Below are positions 36,048-47,392 of a stretch of DNA of 64,000 bases, piece by piece (the stretch's first letter is position 1; the number at the start of each line of letters is the position of its first letter). The position numbers were made by a program, and so were the translations under genes. This DNA comes from an uncultured Bacteroidota bacterium. Its GTDB lineage: Bacteria; Bacteroidota; Bacteroidia; Chitinophagales; Chitinophagaceae. The notes under the pieces are model-generated. The model saw nothing but the letters and a program-made list of their open reading frames with translations. It was not told where the DNA came from and made no database searches. Location: positions 124,001 through 188,000 of the forward strand of contig CAISPO010000037.1 in NCBI GenBank assembly GCA_903887415.1, in the 5' to 3' direction.

Positions 36048-38768
36048 TTACTTAAAATCACCGGCCTTCACAAATGTGATCTTGTCTTTTGAAAGGTATT
36101 TTTTGATCGCAGTATTTATCTGTGTTGTTGTCAGTTTTTGCAACTTATCGTCTAAGTCTTTATCCCAGTACATTGTCCGGTTCAGGTACAAATACCGGTT
36201 AATTGTACCTGCGAGCTGGCCGTCATCCGAGCGGCTGTTTTCCCGATATTGTATATAGCCTTTTTTTGCCTCTTTCAGCTCGTTTTCGTTGATTCCATTT
36301 TTTACGAGCTTGTCCAGTTCCTCGTTCCATGCAGTTTCCAGCTTCTTTTTATTATCAGGGTTATAGATAGCGTAAGAGCCAAAGCTACCTGTCTCGTCAA
36401 GAGACCCTGCGTCCAACCATGAGCCTACGCCGTAGCTGATGCCTTCTTTCTGGCGTATGCGCGTAGCCAGCCGCGAGTTAAGGAACCCTCCTCCAAAAAT
36501 GAAGTCAGCCATTTTCATCATCGGGTAGTCTGGATTGTCATCCTTCATTTTTATATTCATACCACACATCATCATCGCATTTTTCTTGTCCGGGGTTTTT
36601 ACTTCTTTATTCTGTGGAAGGATATCCATGTATTGGTCAGCTACCCGCACATAAGGCTCAGAAGAAGTCCAGTTACCAAGTATCTTATCCAGTTTCCCTT
36701 TCACCACGGCATCATCAAAGTCACCTACAAATGTCGCAGTAGCTGCGCTGCCGTTGTAAAAGTCATTGTAAAAGTTGCGCACATCTTTGTTCGATGTGTT
36801 CTTCAGTGCATCTTCTTCTTCATCAACCGTCATCTGGTAGCCAATATTTCCTTTAGATTTCGGTTTCATAATACGGTTGAACTCCCGGGATGCTATACTT
36901 TGCGGTTCAGAACGCTCCTGTTCCAGCGAACTCGTATTTTCGTTTTTCAGCGTAGTAAGTTCATCATCCGGAAATGATGGCTCCCGTAGAATTTCATATA
37001 CAACATCAAGCGCCTGCGGCAGGTTTTGCCTTGTTGACGTAATATCGATATTTACAGTTTGCCGGGCTCCCCACACGTAAACACTTGTCGATAGTTTATT
37101 CAGTGCTTCGTTTATCTGGGCCATCGTTTTGTTTTTTGTGCCACGCTTCAGCATGCTTGCAGTGAGTGCCGCGACTGTGGCTTTATTCTCAAGGTCTTTT
37201 TCATTCCCGAGGCGCAATGTGATCGTTGCTTCCACCGTGTTACCCCTGGTGGTTTTCACAAGGAGGGCATATTTTGCGCCCCCGGCTATTGTGCCTCTGG
37301 ACGTGCGTTTTTCAATATTGGCGGGCGATGCGTCAAAGGCCTCTGCCTTTGCCAGCGCTTCCTGGCCTTTGTAGTTTTTAACCAGTGCTGCTACATCCGG
37401 TGCAGACGGCGGCTGTACACGAACAGGGTCGGCAGTGGGTATGAATTCACCAACCGTCCGGTTAGATGTGATCAGGTATTTCTTAACGATGCGGTTCACA
37501 TCGTCCGGAGTAACATTTTTCAAAATGTCGCGGTAAAGGAAGGCGAGGCGCCAATCACCTTGCGCTATGTATTCGCTTAGTGTGAGTCCGATATACCCCG
37601 TGTTGCGATACGTCTCGTCGAAATCCTTCATTAGTTTACTCTTCGCCAGCGCCACCTCTTCAGCGGTGACCGGTTTCGCGGTGAGTTCATCTATGGTGCC
37701 AAACAAGGCATCCTTTGCTTTTTCCAGCGATTTGTCCTTGAGTACGTCGGCATAAATAAACAGGAACCCAGGGTCTTTTAATGCAGCATCCCAACTCCAT
37801 ACGTTAGTGGCCTTTTCGGATTTTACCATACTTTGGTACAGGCGGCCGTTTGGATGGTTGGTGAGTACCTCATTCAGTATATCGAAGGCAGGATAATCAT
37901 GATCTGATCCCGCAACAATATGGTAGGCCACCGCAACACCCTGTACATCGCCAACGCGGTTCAGTGTTACACTTCGCTCACCGTCCTGCGCTGGTTCTAC
38001 CGTGTAGGCCGGGTCAATGACACGGGAAGGGCGAGGTATGGCTGCAAAATATTTCTCCACCAATGCCAGGGTTTTTTGTTCATCTATTTTACCAGCTACC
38101 AGCAGCACGGCATTATCAGGTTGGTAATACTTTTTATAAAAGGCCTGGAGGTTTTTTATCGGTACCTTTTCGATGTCCTCCTTAGAGCCGATTGTTGCCT
38201 TACCATAATTATGCCATAAGTAGGCAGTAGAAAGCACCCGCTCCTCGAGCACATTCCAGGGAAGATTCTCCCCCGATTCAAATTCGTTCCTTACAACACT
38301 GAATTCACTCTTAAGGTCAGAGTCCGCAATAAACGAATTCACCATTCTGTCTGACTCGAGACTCAATCCCCAATTCAGGTTCTCGTCTGTTGCAGAGAAT
38401 GTTTCGAAATAGTTGGTACGGTCATAAGAAGTAGTGCCGTTGGGGTCTGCGCCGTGTGCGGTCAGTTCGGCGGGTACGTGACGATGGTTCTTTGATCCTT
38501 TGAACATCATGTGCTCCAGCAGGTGAGCCATTCCCGTTTCTCCATAGCCTTCCATTCGCGAACCAACGAGGTAGGTAATGTTTACGGTTATGGTAGGTTT
38601 TGACGGATCGGGGAAGAGGAGCACCTTCAGCCCGTTAGGCAATTGATATTCTGTTATGCCTTCTACCGATGTTACTTTAACTGCTTTTTTGGTCTGTGCA
38701 GATGTGTTGTAACCTACATGCATAATTGCAGGTAACAATAGGAGTGGTAATATTTTTTTCAATCGCAT
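36048..38768 (-). CDS. M16-family zinc metallopeptidase with two tandem domains
   Basis: 906 residues with a signal peptide (MRLKKILPLLLLPAIMHVGYNTSAQ), hence periplasmic or surface. The inverted zinc motif HxxEH is H82-L-L-E85-H86 in MAHLLEHMMFKGSKNH, with the third ligand region EFSVVRNEFESGEN downstream. The second half (from about residue 480) is an M16 C-terminal pair including MMKMADFIFGGGFLNSRLATRIRQKEGISYGVGS with the R/Y substrate-clamp motif and no second HxxEH. It degrades peptides in the envelope. It is monocistronic on the minus strand. Confidence 0.92.
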   Translation of the reverse strand: MRLKKILPLLLLPAIMHVGYNTSAQTKKAVKVTSVEGITEYQLPNGLKVLLFPDPSKPTITVNITYLVGSRMEGYGETGMAHLLEHMMFKGSKNHRHVPAELTAHGADPNGTTSYDRTNYFETFSATDENLNWGLSLESDRMVNSFIADSDLKSEFSVVRNEFESGENLPWNVLEERVLSTAYLWHNYGKATIGSKEDIEKVPIKNLQAFYKKYYQPDNAVLLVAGKIDEQKTLALVEKYFAAIPRPSRVIDPAYTVEPAQDGERSVTLNRVGDVQGVAVAYHIVAGSDHDYPAFDILNEVLTNHPNGRLYQSMVKSEKATNVWSWDAALKDPGFLFIYADVLKDKSLEKAKDALFGTIDELTAKPVTAEEVALAKSKLMKDFDETYRNTGYIGLTLSEYIAQGDWRLAFLYRDILKNVTPDDVNRIVKKYLITSNRTVGEFIPTADPVRVQPPSAPDVAALVKNYKGQEALAKAEAFDASPANIEKRTSRGTIAGGAKYALLVKTTRGNTVEATITLRLGNEKDLENKATVAALTASMLKRGTKNKTMAQINEALNKLSTSVYVWGARQTVNIDITSTRQNLPQALDVVYEILREPSFPDDELTTLKNENTSSLEQERSEPQSIASREFNRIMKPKSKGNIGYQMTVDEEEDALKNTSNKDVRNFYNDFYNGSAATATFVGDFDDAVVKGKLDKILGNWTSSEPYVRVADQYMDILPQNKEVKTPDKKNAMMMCGMNIKMKDDNPDYPMMKMADFIFGGGFLNSRLATRIRQKEGISYGVGSWLDAGSLDETGSFGSYAIYNPDNKKKLETAWNEELDKLVKNGINENELKEAKKGYIQYRENSRSDDGQLAGTINRYLYLNRTMYWDKDLDDKLQKLTTTQINTAIKKYLSKDKITFVKAGDFK

Positions 38769-38909
38769 AAAGATTGGTTTAAATGAGGAAAAGCATATAA
38801 AAATAGCAAAATATTTAAGCGCCTATATATAATTCCAACATTTTTTAACCGTTTCCGTCAAAAAGCCTTTGTATTATTATGCTCTCAGTAAAATGCTGTA
38901 ATAGAAAAA

Positions 38910-40136
38910 ATGAAGATAGCGATCATAGGCGCAGGCGCAGCGGGCTGTTTTGCGGCAGCCAATATTTCTTATCAGCCTGGTGTGGAAGTATCCGTTTATG
39001 AAAAAACCGGGAAGGCGTTGCAAAAGGTAAAAGCATCCGGTGGCGGCAGGTGCAATGTGACCCATGAATGTTTTGATATTCCCGAATTGATAACCCGATA
39101 CCCAAGGGGCAAGCAGCTACTGAAAAAATCCCTTTACCGTTTCGGGCCGCAGCAAACTATTGAGTGGTTTGAGCAAAGGGGAGTGAAACTGAAAACAGAA
39201 GACGATGGCAGGATGTTCCCAGTTACTGATGACTCACAAACGATAATGGACTGCATCTGGCAGCAGATGATGGCCAATAAAGTACAGGTGTATTACCACA
39301 AGTCGGTTACAAAAATTGAAAAATCGTCAAGTGGGTGGGTGCTGCATTTTGCAGATACCTCTGTAGCTAGTGCAGATGTGGTATTAATAGCCGTCGGCGG
39401 ATTCCCTAAGCCGGAACAATATAATTGGTTAAAGGCATTGGGCCATACCATACAGCCTCCGGTACCATCGTTGTTCACATTCAATATGCCTAAGCACCCT
39501 ATTACCGAACTTATGGGCGTAAGTGTTCCGGAAGTAGCCATAAAAATTTCCGGAACTAAAATAATACAACGGGGAGCATTGCTCATCACACATTGGGGCA
39601 TGAGCGGCCCGGCTGTTCTGAAGACTTCTGCTATTGCGGCCCGTGAGCTTGCCGATCGCAACTACGAATTCCAGGTAATGATAAACTGGCTAAATGATGT
39701 AACTGATGCAGACATCAAGGAAATAATTACCGGACTGCGCAGAGAGCAGGGCAAACAACTGGTTCAAAATAAAAACCCCTTCAACCTGCCGCGAAGATTA
39801 TGGGAATACCTGCTTGCGCAATGTGACATCAAAGACGACACCCGCTGGGGCGATCTGCCCGCCGCAGCGCAAAATAGGCTTATGGAGCATCTCATCCGCG
39901 ATACCTATTCCGTGAAAGGGAAAACTACATTTAAGGAAGAGTTTGTAACCTGCGGCGGGATATCGCTCTCAGAAATAGATCCCCAGACCATGCAAAGCAG
40001 GGTTGCGCCCGGCCTCTTTTTTGCTGGTGAGATCCTGGATGCAGATGGTATTACCGGAGGCTACAACTTCCAGCATGCCTGGAGCAGCTCGTGGATAGCG
40101 GCAGGAAGTATTACAGCGATGATGCCCGCTATTTAG
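38910..40136 (+). CDS. HI0933-family NAD(P)/FAD-dependent oxidoreductase
   Basis: 408 residues. The N-terminal dinucleotide fold is [19 protein letters not shown], followed by the family text [14 protein letters not shown]; the middle has [17 protein letters not shown] and the C-terminus [51 protein letters not shown]-like FAD contacts. Members include BaiN-type and tRNA or rRNA related flavoproteins of unclear role. Its 3' end overlaps the convergent gene at 40129 by eight bases. Confidence 0.9.
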   Translation: [408 protein letters not shown]

Positions 40137-40737
40137 CCACAACGTTTATAAATACTGCAATTGCAATAAAAATAGCAGTACCGATCCCATAACCTATCCA
40201 TGTTTTACCGGCTTTTATTTTGTGGGCTTTTTCCCGGTATGCATTACCGTATGCAGGCGTGTTTAACAGATCAGGGTAGGGGCAATTCAGGTTTTTCTCA
40301 TTTGGGGGTGTTGCTGAGCATATCACAGCCGGGAAAAGCCCTATTGCCGGTGAGCCAAGAAATGCAGCCGTTGTTGTCCATGACTGTGGGTTTTTATATT
40401 TTTTGTAAAATTTTTTAGCGTCAGCCGTACCTCGTGCCGCCATCATGGAATCATCGCTGTGTGATATGGTGTCTGTTTTTGCAATGCCATTTGTTTCCTT
40501 CCTCTCTTCATGTTTCTCACTAAAGTATTCTTTTCTGCCGCCTTTGTAACTGATCATTACCACATCGCTCTTGTTTATCGTGTGTGTTTCGTTCTTTTGT
40601 TTGTATTTTATCTCGCCCGGGGTTATTTCAGTAACTTTCACATGCAGCTCCTTTCCGTCCTGCATGGTAATAACATCCTGCGCTTTTGCGTGTCCACAGA
40701 AAACAAACAGGGTCAGCAGTAAAATAACCGTTCTCAT
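40129..40737 (-). CDS. Hypothetical secreted/membrane protein
   Basis: 202 residues with a signal peptide (MRTVILLLTLFVFCGHAKAQ). The N-terminal domain (DVITMQDGKELHVKVTEITPGEIKYKQKNETHTINKSDVVMISYKGGRKEYF) matches the short 'GKE..KV.EI....IKYK' beta domain seen in many Bacteroidota envelope proteins. A middle Ser/Ala/Lys-rich linker is followed by two hydrophobic segments, the last at the C-terminus (WIGYGIGTAIFIAIAVFINVV). No function known. Convergent and overlapping with the HI0933-type gene. Confidence 0.68.
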   Translation of the reverse strand: MRTVILLLTLFVFCGHAKAQDVITMQDGKELHVKVTEITPGEIKYKQKNETHTINKSDVVMISYKGGRKEYFSEKHEERKETNGIAKTDTISHSDDSMMAARGTADAKKFYKKYKNPQSWTTTAAFLGSPAIGLFPAVICSATPPNEKNLNCPYPDLLNTPAYGNAYREKAHKIKAGKTWIGYGIGTAIFIAIAVFINVVAK

Positions 40738-40869
40738 TTAATTGGAGTTTGCTATGAGCGTTAAAGGTAATAAACACATGTAGGTTTATAAAAAGGCAGA
40801 TAAAGTATTTTGTGGGGTAGTGTTGCATATTACCGGGGAAAACGTCGGAATTTCATATATTTTTGAACA

Positions 40870-41592
40870 ATGAACATCGCACTGATAGGATACGGCAAAA
40901 TGGGGCATGTGATAGACCAGATAGCTATGAAGCGAGGGCACCACATTGTGTTGCGCATCACTTCTGCCAATAAGCAGGAACTGAATGAAGAAAACCTGCG
41001 AAATGCGGATGTGGCCATCGAATTTACCAACCCCGTTGTGGCAAAGGAAAATGTACTGCAGTGCCTGGAGGCAGGGGTAAATGTTGTTTGCGGCACCACC
41101 GGCTGGAACACTCATGTGATTGAGGCCGCGAACAAGGCGAAAGAGAAGGGTATGGGCTTTCTGCATGCTTCTAACTTCAGTGTAGGCGTAAATATTTTTT
41201 TTGAAGTGAATAAGATGCTTGCTTCGCTGATGGATGGCCGCACTGATTATGAAGTATCCATTGAAGAAATCCACCACACGCAAAAAAAAGACGCACCCAG
41301 CGGCACAGCCATCACATTGGCCGAGCAGATCATACACAGCCTTGGCAATAAAGATCATTGGGCATTAGATAAGCAGGATGATAAAAGCGCTGTAGCAATA
41401 ATAGCACACCGGGTGGAAAACGTGCCCGGCACCCACAAGGTTACCTATACTTCTGCCATCGATAATATCGAGATCACGCATACGGCACATAACCGGGAAG
41501 GCTTTGCACTGGGCGCGGTACTGGCCGCAGAATATATTATGGGCAAAGCAGGTGTTTTTTCAATGAAAGATGTTTTGTTCGGCACCAAATGA
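40870..41592 (+). CDS. dapB: 4-hydroxy-tetrahydrodipicolinate reductase
   Basis: 240 residues, the short Bacteroidota form. N-terminal GYGKMGHVIDQIA binds NAD(P)H; DVAIEFTNPVVAKENVLQCLEAGVNVVCGTTGW is the hinge region; the catalytic motif is EEIHHTQKKDAPSGTA with the HH pair and the Lys. It makes tetrahydrodipicolinate for lysine and diaminopimelate of peptidoglycan. A T-rich stretch close to a TAnnTTTG box directly precedes the ATG. Confidence 0.96.
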   Translation: MNIALIGYGKMGHVIDQIAMKRGHHIVLRITSANKQELNEENLRNADVAIEFTNPVVAKENVLQCLEAGVNVVCGTTGWNTHVIEAANKAKEKGMGFLHASNFSVGVNIFFEVNKMLASLMDGRTDYEVSIEEIHHTQKKDAPSGTAITLAEQIIHSLGNKDHWALDKQDDKSAVAIIAHRVENVPGTHKVTYTSAIDNIEITHTAHNREGFALGAVLAAEYIMGKAGVFSMKDVLFGTK

Positions 41593-41660
41593 AACTGATC
41601 TCTGCAAGCCATTATGGGTATGGTATTTTTAACTAAATTTGGAAAAACTAAAACAGTATT

Positions 41661-42062
41661 ATGAGATCAGCCTTTTTGTCATTGCTCGCAATTGTGTTCA
41701 TATGTTCGCTTCATTCCTGCGACAGGATCGGGGATATTTCCGGCAAATCACAGGTAATTAAAGATAGCCTTGTCAATATTTTCCCTACCTGGCAGTCTGC
41801 AAAGATCATAATAGGTGATAATAATACCAGTATGTCGGTTGTGATAGGCGACGCAACGTTCTATAAAGCGCCTGACAATGAAAAAAAGGAGAAGGCCGTG
41901 GAATTAGGGAAAATGGTGCTACGTATATGCGGAAAAGACAATTTCCTGGAAAAGGGTTATATGGTCGTAACCGCAGATATACATAATATTTCCGCGTCGC
42001 CCACTGATGGCATTAGTGTTCCTATTGATTTTACTGCGCTAAAAAAGCAAGCAGAAAAATAA
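41661..42062 (+). CDS. Hypothetical lipoprotein
   Basis: 133 residues. The lipobox Cys lies in SLHSCDRIGD after an N-terminal hydrophobic stretch. The body, with IFPTWQSAKIIIGDNNTSMSVVIGDATFY and the tail SVPIDFTALKKQAEK, is a compact alpha/beta domain without a family I recognise. It follows dapB by about 70 bases. The 42063-42317 gap after it holds only a possible TAAATTTG promoter box at 42240-42247. Confidence 0.65.
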   Translation: MRSAFLSLLAIVFICSLHSCDRIGDISGKSQVIKDSLVNIFPTWQSAKIIIGDNNTSMSVVIGDATFYKAPDNEKKEKAVELGKMVLRICGKDNFLEKGYMVVTADIHNISASPTDGISVPIDFTALKKQAEK

Positions 42063-42317
42063 AATATCACTTTTATTTTTAGAAATACCCAAGATTGGTG
42101 TGCGTTTTTACGTCTATACAGTAATGCGCTATTGCTATAAGGACGTTTTCGGGCTTATTATAAGAATCTCAAGTCGCATAATTAAACAAATTATATATTG
42201 AATGCTATGACCGCAGTTAGAAAGTTAGGTTGAATTGATTAAATTTGCCAACTTTAGCTTTCTGAAATTACATTGCGTGGTAAGGCCACTATAATAAAAA
42301 AATAAAAAACAGATAAC

Positions 42318-44774
42318 ATGAGAAAAAGTTTTTACCTACGAGGCTTGCTTGCATTTTGCTTTATTTTGTTTTCTGCCGCAGTGAGAGCCACCCCTGTTGA
42401 TACGCTTGTTATTATCAGTAACCCGGTCAACGATACGGTTTTTGCAGGCTTTACAGCCCATTTCACCGTTAGTGCAATTGACACTCCTTCAAATCTGGCC
42501 AAAACATACGACTGGCAATTTTCTAATGACGGAACTACCTGGAGCGATTATTCAATATCAGACCCGGTTACAGATACATCTTCCACTATTTCGTTTGTTG
42601 TAAATATCGGCTCACCGGCGGGTACTACTTGGTATCGGTGCGTTGTAGTTAACGATAACGGAAATGATACCTCGGCAGCAGCAGAACTTGTTGTTCTTGC
42701 CGGCCATGCGCCTATAATAACTTCAAATCCACACGACACAACCGTTTGTGTTAGTGGGTCTGCAGGTTTTTCGGTAGCAGCAATTGATACTCCGGGAACT
42801 CACGTCCTCCAATATACATGGTTTGAATCTCCTGACGGAAGTATCTGGGACACCGTTGCTACTGCTGATATTGACACTGCAGATCTGTCGGGCCTGGGAA
42901 CAAACTCTTTAACAATGGCAAGTGGTTACTTGTTGCTGCACGATGGTTACATGTATGAGGTAGTTGTTGGAACAGATAGCGGTATGGCTGTATCAACGGC
43001 TGCTACACTTCATATCGACCTCCCGGTTGCAGGAACTATTACAGGCCCATCTGCGGTATGCCAGGGCTCGACGATCACGCTAAGCTCTGATATTGCCGGC
43101 GGCATATGGAGTAATACGCATCATGCCATAGATACGGTTGACGCCAGTGGTGACGTTTATGGCATTGCTCCGGGTACAGACACTGTTACCTATGCACTCA
43201 CAAACGCTTGCGGACCTGTTTTTTCAGCAGCGTATATCACAGTTGATACAGTATTAACCGGCATGCCTATTTCCGGCCCGACTTCAACATGTATCGGCCG
43301 CGTAATCGACCTTACAGACCCTGTTCCTGGTGGTGTATGGAGCTCCTCCGGAGTGTACGCATATGTTAATCCATCGGGTATGGTTGACGGCGTTTCATCT
43401 GGCTTTGAAATTATCCATTATACGCTTTCTAATGCATGCAATACTGACGATGAAACTTATGGCGTAGAGGTTGATGCGGTTATTAATCCGGGTACTATAT
43501 CAGGCCCATCTACGGTATGTGCAGGTTCATGGGTTAGTTTCACCTCTACAGGTGAAGAAGGTACCTGGCTCACTAGCAGCTCTGCTATAGCTATTGTAGA
43601 TGGCGATGGCAATGTTACCGGCGTGTCTGATGGTGTTGCTATCATTTCCTACTATTATATGAATGCATGCGGCGTAAGCGCCGCTACGGATACATTAATT
43701 GTTTCTGCTCCTGCCAGCGAAATCGTTGGGCTCGATAGTGTAGGCGTTGGCTTTACAAGGCTGCTTACCGACAGCTCGGCCGGTGGCACATGGGCAAGCG
43801 CAGACAATTCTATTGCTACAGTTGGCAGCGCTACAGGTGTTGTTACTGGCGTGGCCTCGGGTTCTGTTGTTATTAGCTATACTGTTACCAATTCATGCGG
43901 CACCAGTACAGCATCTGTAATAATGCAAGTAGGTGTGACTAGCGCTGGCGTAATTCATGGAGCTGATACCGTTTGCCGTGATTTTACTATAACCTTGACT
44001 AATACACTGTCCGGCGGATTCTGGACAAGCAAGTACGATACAGTTGCTACAGTTGACAGTTTTACTGGGGTGGTTACCGGTGTTGGCCAGGGCATTGACA
44101 GCGTCTATTACACATATTCAGGTGGGTTTGGTGCAAGCTCGGTAAAAGCTTCGGTTTTTGTTGACCAGCCGCCTGTTGATAGCATTGCACGGCCTTCGAT
44201 TTTTGCATATGGCGGGTCTTATACTCTTGTCGGATACGTCTTTTCAAGACAAGTTGTTGTATTGGATTCAGTCCGCCATCCCGATAGTATTACAAGAGGT
44301 GTGTATGTGGACAGTTCGATATGGGTGCAGACTCCTGGCACATGGACCAGCAGTAATCCTTCTGTAGCTATTTTTATCAGTGGTTCCAGCTCTGGTTTTA
44401 TTGTTATTCACGGTCATGGCACGGCAACCATCACTTATACTGCTGCCAACCGTTGCGGTACTACAGATACCACTTTTGTGATTGATATACCTTCATCGAC
44501 TGTTAGCGGTGTAAACGAGATCACAGGCGGTGTTTCAGTTCTGAACGTCTATCCAAACCCATCTACTGGCGATTTCACTATCAACATGGCATCTGACTTG
44601 ACGGAACAAGCTGTAGTGACAGTAACGAACATAGTTGGAGAGAAAGTAAAAGAATTTACCATTGCTACCAATCAGCCAACCGAATTATCTCTGGATCAGC
44701 CTGACGGTGTTTATTTCATCAGTACCGTAACGTCAACCGGGAAATATTCAGCCAAGGTAACGATAACCAGGTAA
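42318..44774 (+). CDS. Surface protein with Ig-like repeats and type A type IX sorting domain
   Basis: 818 residues: signal peptide (MRKSFYLRGLLAFCFILFSAAVRA), two N-terminal Ig-like domains, then about six BIg_2-type repeats. The repeat has the pattern G.I.GP..VC.G....L.....GG.WSSS...A.VD..G.VTGV..G...ISY...N.CG. The last 75 residues (VSVLNVYPNPSTGDFTINM ... NIVGEKVKEF ... PDGVYFISTV ... AKVTITR) are a type A sorting domain. It is exported by the type IX system to the cell surface, probably as an adhesin or scaffold. Thr/Val/Ser-rich composition and repeat identity suggest internal duplication. A terminator follows. Confidence 0.87.
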   Translation: MRKSFYLRGLLAFCFILFSAAVRATPVDTLVIISNPVNDTVFAGFTAHFTVSAIDTPSNLAKTYDWQFSNDGTTWSDYSISDPVTDTSSTISFVVNIGSPAGTTWYRCVVVNDNGNDTSAAAELVVLAGHAPIITSNPHDTTVCVSGSAGFSVAAIDTPGTHVLQYTWFESPDGSIWDTVATADIDTADLSGLGTNSLTMASGYLLLHDGYMYEVVVGTDSGMAVSTAATLHIDLPVAGTITGPSAVCQGSTITLSSDIAGGIWSNTHHAIDTVDASGDVYGIAPGTDTVTYALTNACGPVFSAAYITVDTVLTGMPISGPTSTCIGRVIDLTDPVPGGVWSSSGVYAYVNPSGMVDGVSSGFEIIHYTLSNACNTDDETYGVEVDAVINPGTISGPSTVCAGSWVSFTSTGEEGTWLTSSSAIAIVDGDGNVTGVSDGVAIISYYYMNACGVSAATDTLIVSAPASEIVGLDSVGVGFTRLLTDSSAGGTWASADNSIATVGSATGVVTGVASGSVVISYTVTNSCGTSTASVIMQVGVTSAGVIHGADTVCRDFTITLTNTLSGGFWTSKYDTVATVDSFTGVVTGVGQGIDSVYYTYSGGFGASSVKASVFVDQPPVDSIARPSIFAYGGSYTLVGYVFSRQVVVLDSVRHPDSITRGVYVDSSIWVQTPGTWTSSNPSVAIFISGSSSGFIVIHGHGTATITYTAANRCGTTDTTFVIDIPSSTVSGVNEITGGVSVLNVYPNPSTGDFTINMASDLTEQAVVTVTNIVGEKVKEFTIATNQPTELSLDQPDGVYFISTVTSTGKYSAKVTITR

Positions 44775-44797
44775 TAATTAATTGAAGAACATCGAGA

Positions 44798-44822
44798 GGG
44801 CCGGCTTTTAGCTGGCCCTTTT
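44798..44822 (+). terminator. Rho-independent terminator after the Ig-repeat gene
   Basis: GGGCCGGC and GCTGGCCC form an 8-bp stem around TTTTA, followed by TTTT. It closes the surface-protein transcript before eno. Confidence 0.8.
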
Positions 44823-44871
44823 GCGTGTTGCCTGTGTATTCCTAACTATTTTTAACGTTGAGGCGGGCTAA

Positions 44872-46221
<1,350 letters not shown>

Positions 46222-46307
46222 AGTCAGATCCCGTGCTTGCCTGGTTTTTGTGAATATGTTGATAATGACGGTTTGAGTGGGTCACAGGAGTTTTGTAAAT
46301 TTAGGGT

Positions 46308-46619
46308 ATGAAGAAAGTGCTGAAGGTTGTTACCAATAAGTATTTTATCGCTGTAGTGATATTTGTCTCCTGGACATTGTTCTTTGACCAGAACGATTGG
46401 TTCTCCTTACAACAGCGGCAAAAAGAGCTGAACGGCGTAAAAGGCAACATCAGGTACCTGAATACGGAGATTACGCGTATGAACACTGAACGGAACAACC
46501 TGCTTACCAACCCGCAAAAGCTGGAGCAGTACGCAAGAGAGAACTACCGCATGAAACATGATGGTGAAGATGTTTATGTAATTGATGATGTTTCTGAAAA
46601 TAACAATGCTGCTAAATAA
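46308..46619 (+). CDS. FtsB/DivIC-type septum formation initiator
   Basis: 103 residues: a short cytoplasmic N-terminus, one TM helix (YFIAVVIFVSWTLFFD), then a periplasmic coiled coil (LQQRQKELNGVKGNIRYLNTEITRMNTERNNLLTNPQKLEQYARENYRMK) ending in the family motif 'ARE.Y.MK..GEDVYVI'. It belongs to the FtsL/FtsB/FtsQ subcomplex that activates septal wall synthesis. Its place after eno is the usual bacterial gene order for ftsB. A strong terminator follows. Confidence 0.88.
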   Translation: MKKVLKVVTNKYFIAVVIFVSWTLFFDQNDWFSLQQRQKELNGVKGNIRYLNTEITRMNTERNNLLTNPQKLEQYARENYRMKHDGEDVYVIDDVSENNNAAK

Positions 46620-46649
46620 GGCGATTTAGAATATACTATACCATGGTTG

Positions 46650-46674
46650 CCCCGGCTTTTTAGCCGGGGTTTTT
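46650..46674 (+). terminator. Rho-independent terminator after ftsB
   Basis: CCCCGGCT and AGCCGGGG make a perfect 8-bp stem with a TTTT loop, followed by TTTTT. The rest of the gap to 46881 holds ACTTACGACTTATG-type low-complexity repeats near 46737-46770 and nothing else. Confidence 0.85.
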
Positions 46675-46881
46675 AATGATAGGGCATTTGCTTTTCGAAA
46701 TGATCAGCCGTCTTCTTACAAGGATTTAACTTGCGGACTTACGACTTATGATTCATGACTTACAACTAAGAATAGCATTTTGTTATGTTCAAATAAAAAG
46801 AAATTGTGTTAAAGTGCAGCATCCATTGCATTTTATCTCGCAAATTGTGCCCACCTTTGAGCTTTCATTTTTTAATTCTGA

Positions 46882-47382
46882 ATGATAACGATCATAGCAG
46901 GCACTAACCGTTCAGACAGCATGACGCTGCGAACTGCCAATCTTTATTATAAAATATTATCTGAAAAGTACCAGGACGTTCGCCTTTTATCGCTTGAGCA
47001 GAAGCCGGTGTGGGAACGGGGAGCAGAGATGTTGGCACTTGAGCAGGAATTTTTGATACCTGCTGAGAAATTTTTGTTCATTATGCCCGAATACAACGCA
47101 AGTTTTCCTGGCATACTGAAACTGATGATCGATAATAGTGATGTTAAAAAATGCTGGTGGTATAAGAAAGCCGCCCTGGTGGGCATATCAGATGGAAGAG
47201 CGGGCAATCTGCGTGGCATAGAGCATATGACATCCATCCTGCATTATCTGAAGGTGCATGTTTTGTACAACAAAGTATTGCTGTCCAAGATCAATGAAGA
47301 GATAGACAGCAGCGGTGACCTGGTAAAAACCGAAACAAAAACAATGATAAACCAACAGGTAGAAGAGTTCTTAAAATTTTAA
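46882..47382 (+). CDS. NADPH-dependent FMN reductase-like flavoprotein
   Basis: 166 residues with the flavodoxin-like fold of the NADPH-dependent FMN reductase family. The phosphate-binding loop is IIAGTNRSDSMTLRTA, followed by LFIMPEYNASFPGILKLMIDN (the PEYN.S motif that holds FMN) and KKAALVGISDGRAGNLRGIEHM. It reduces flavin or quinone-type substrates with NAD(P)H. The metallophosphoesterase gene starts 10 bases later, so the two form an operon. Confidence 0.87.
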   Translation: MITIIAGTNRSDSMTLRTANLYYKILSEKYQDVRLLSLEQKPVWERGAEMLALEQEFLIPAEKFLFIMPEYNASFPGILKLMIDNSDVKKCWWYKKAALVGISDGRAGNLRGIEHMTSILHYLKVHVLYNKVLLSKINEEIDSSGDLVKTETKTMINQQVEEFLKF

Positions 47383-47392
47383 AAAGACGTTT

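Noticed and set aside
42318-44774. Repetitive coding DNA that might suggest a CRISPR array or tandem repeat
   Set aside because: The repeats are diverged Ig-like protein repeats of about 70-85 codons in an intact reading frame.
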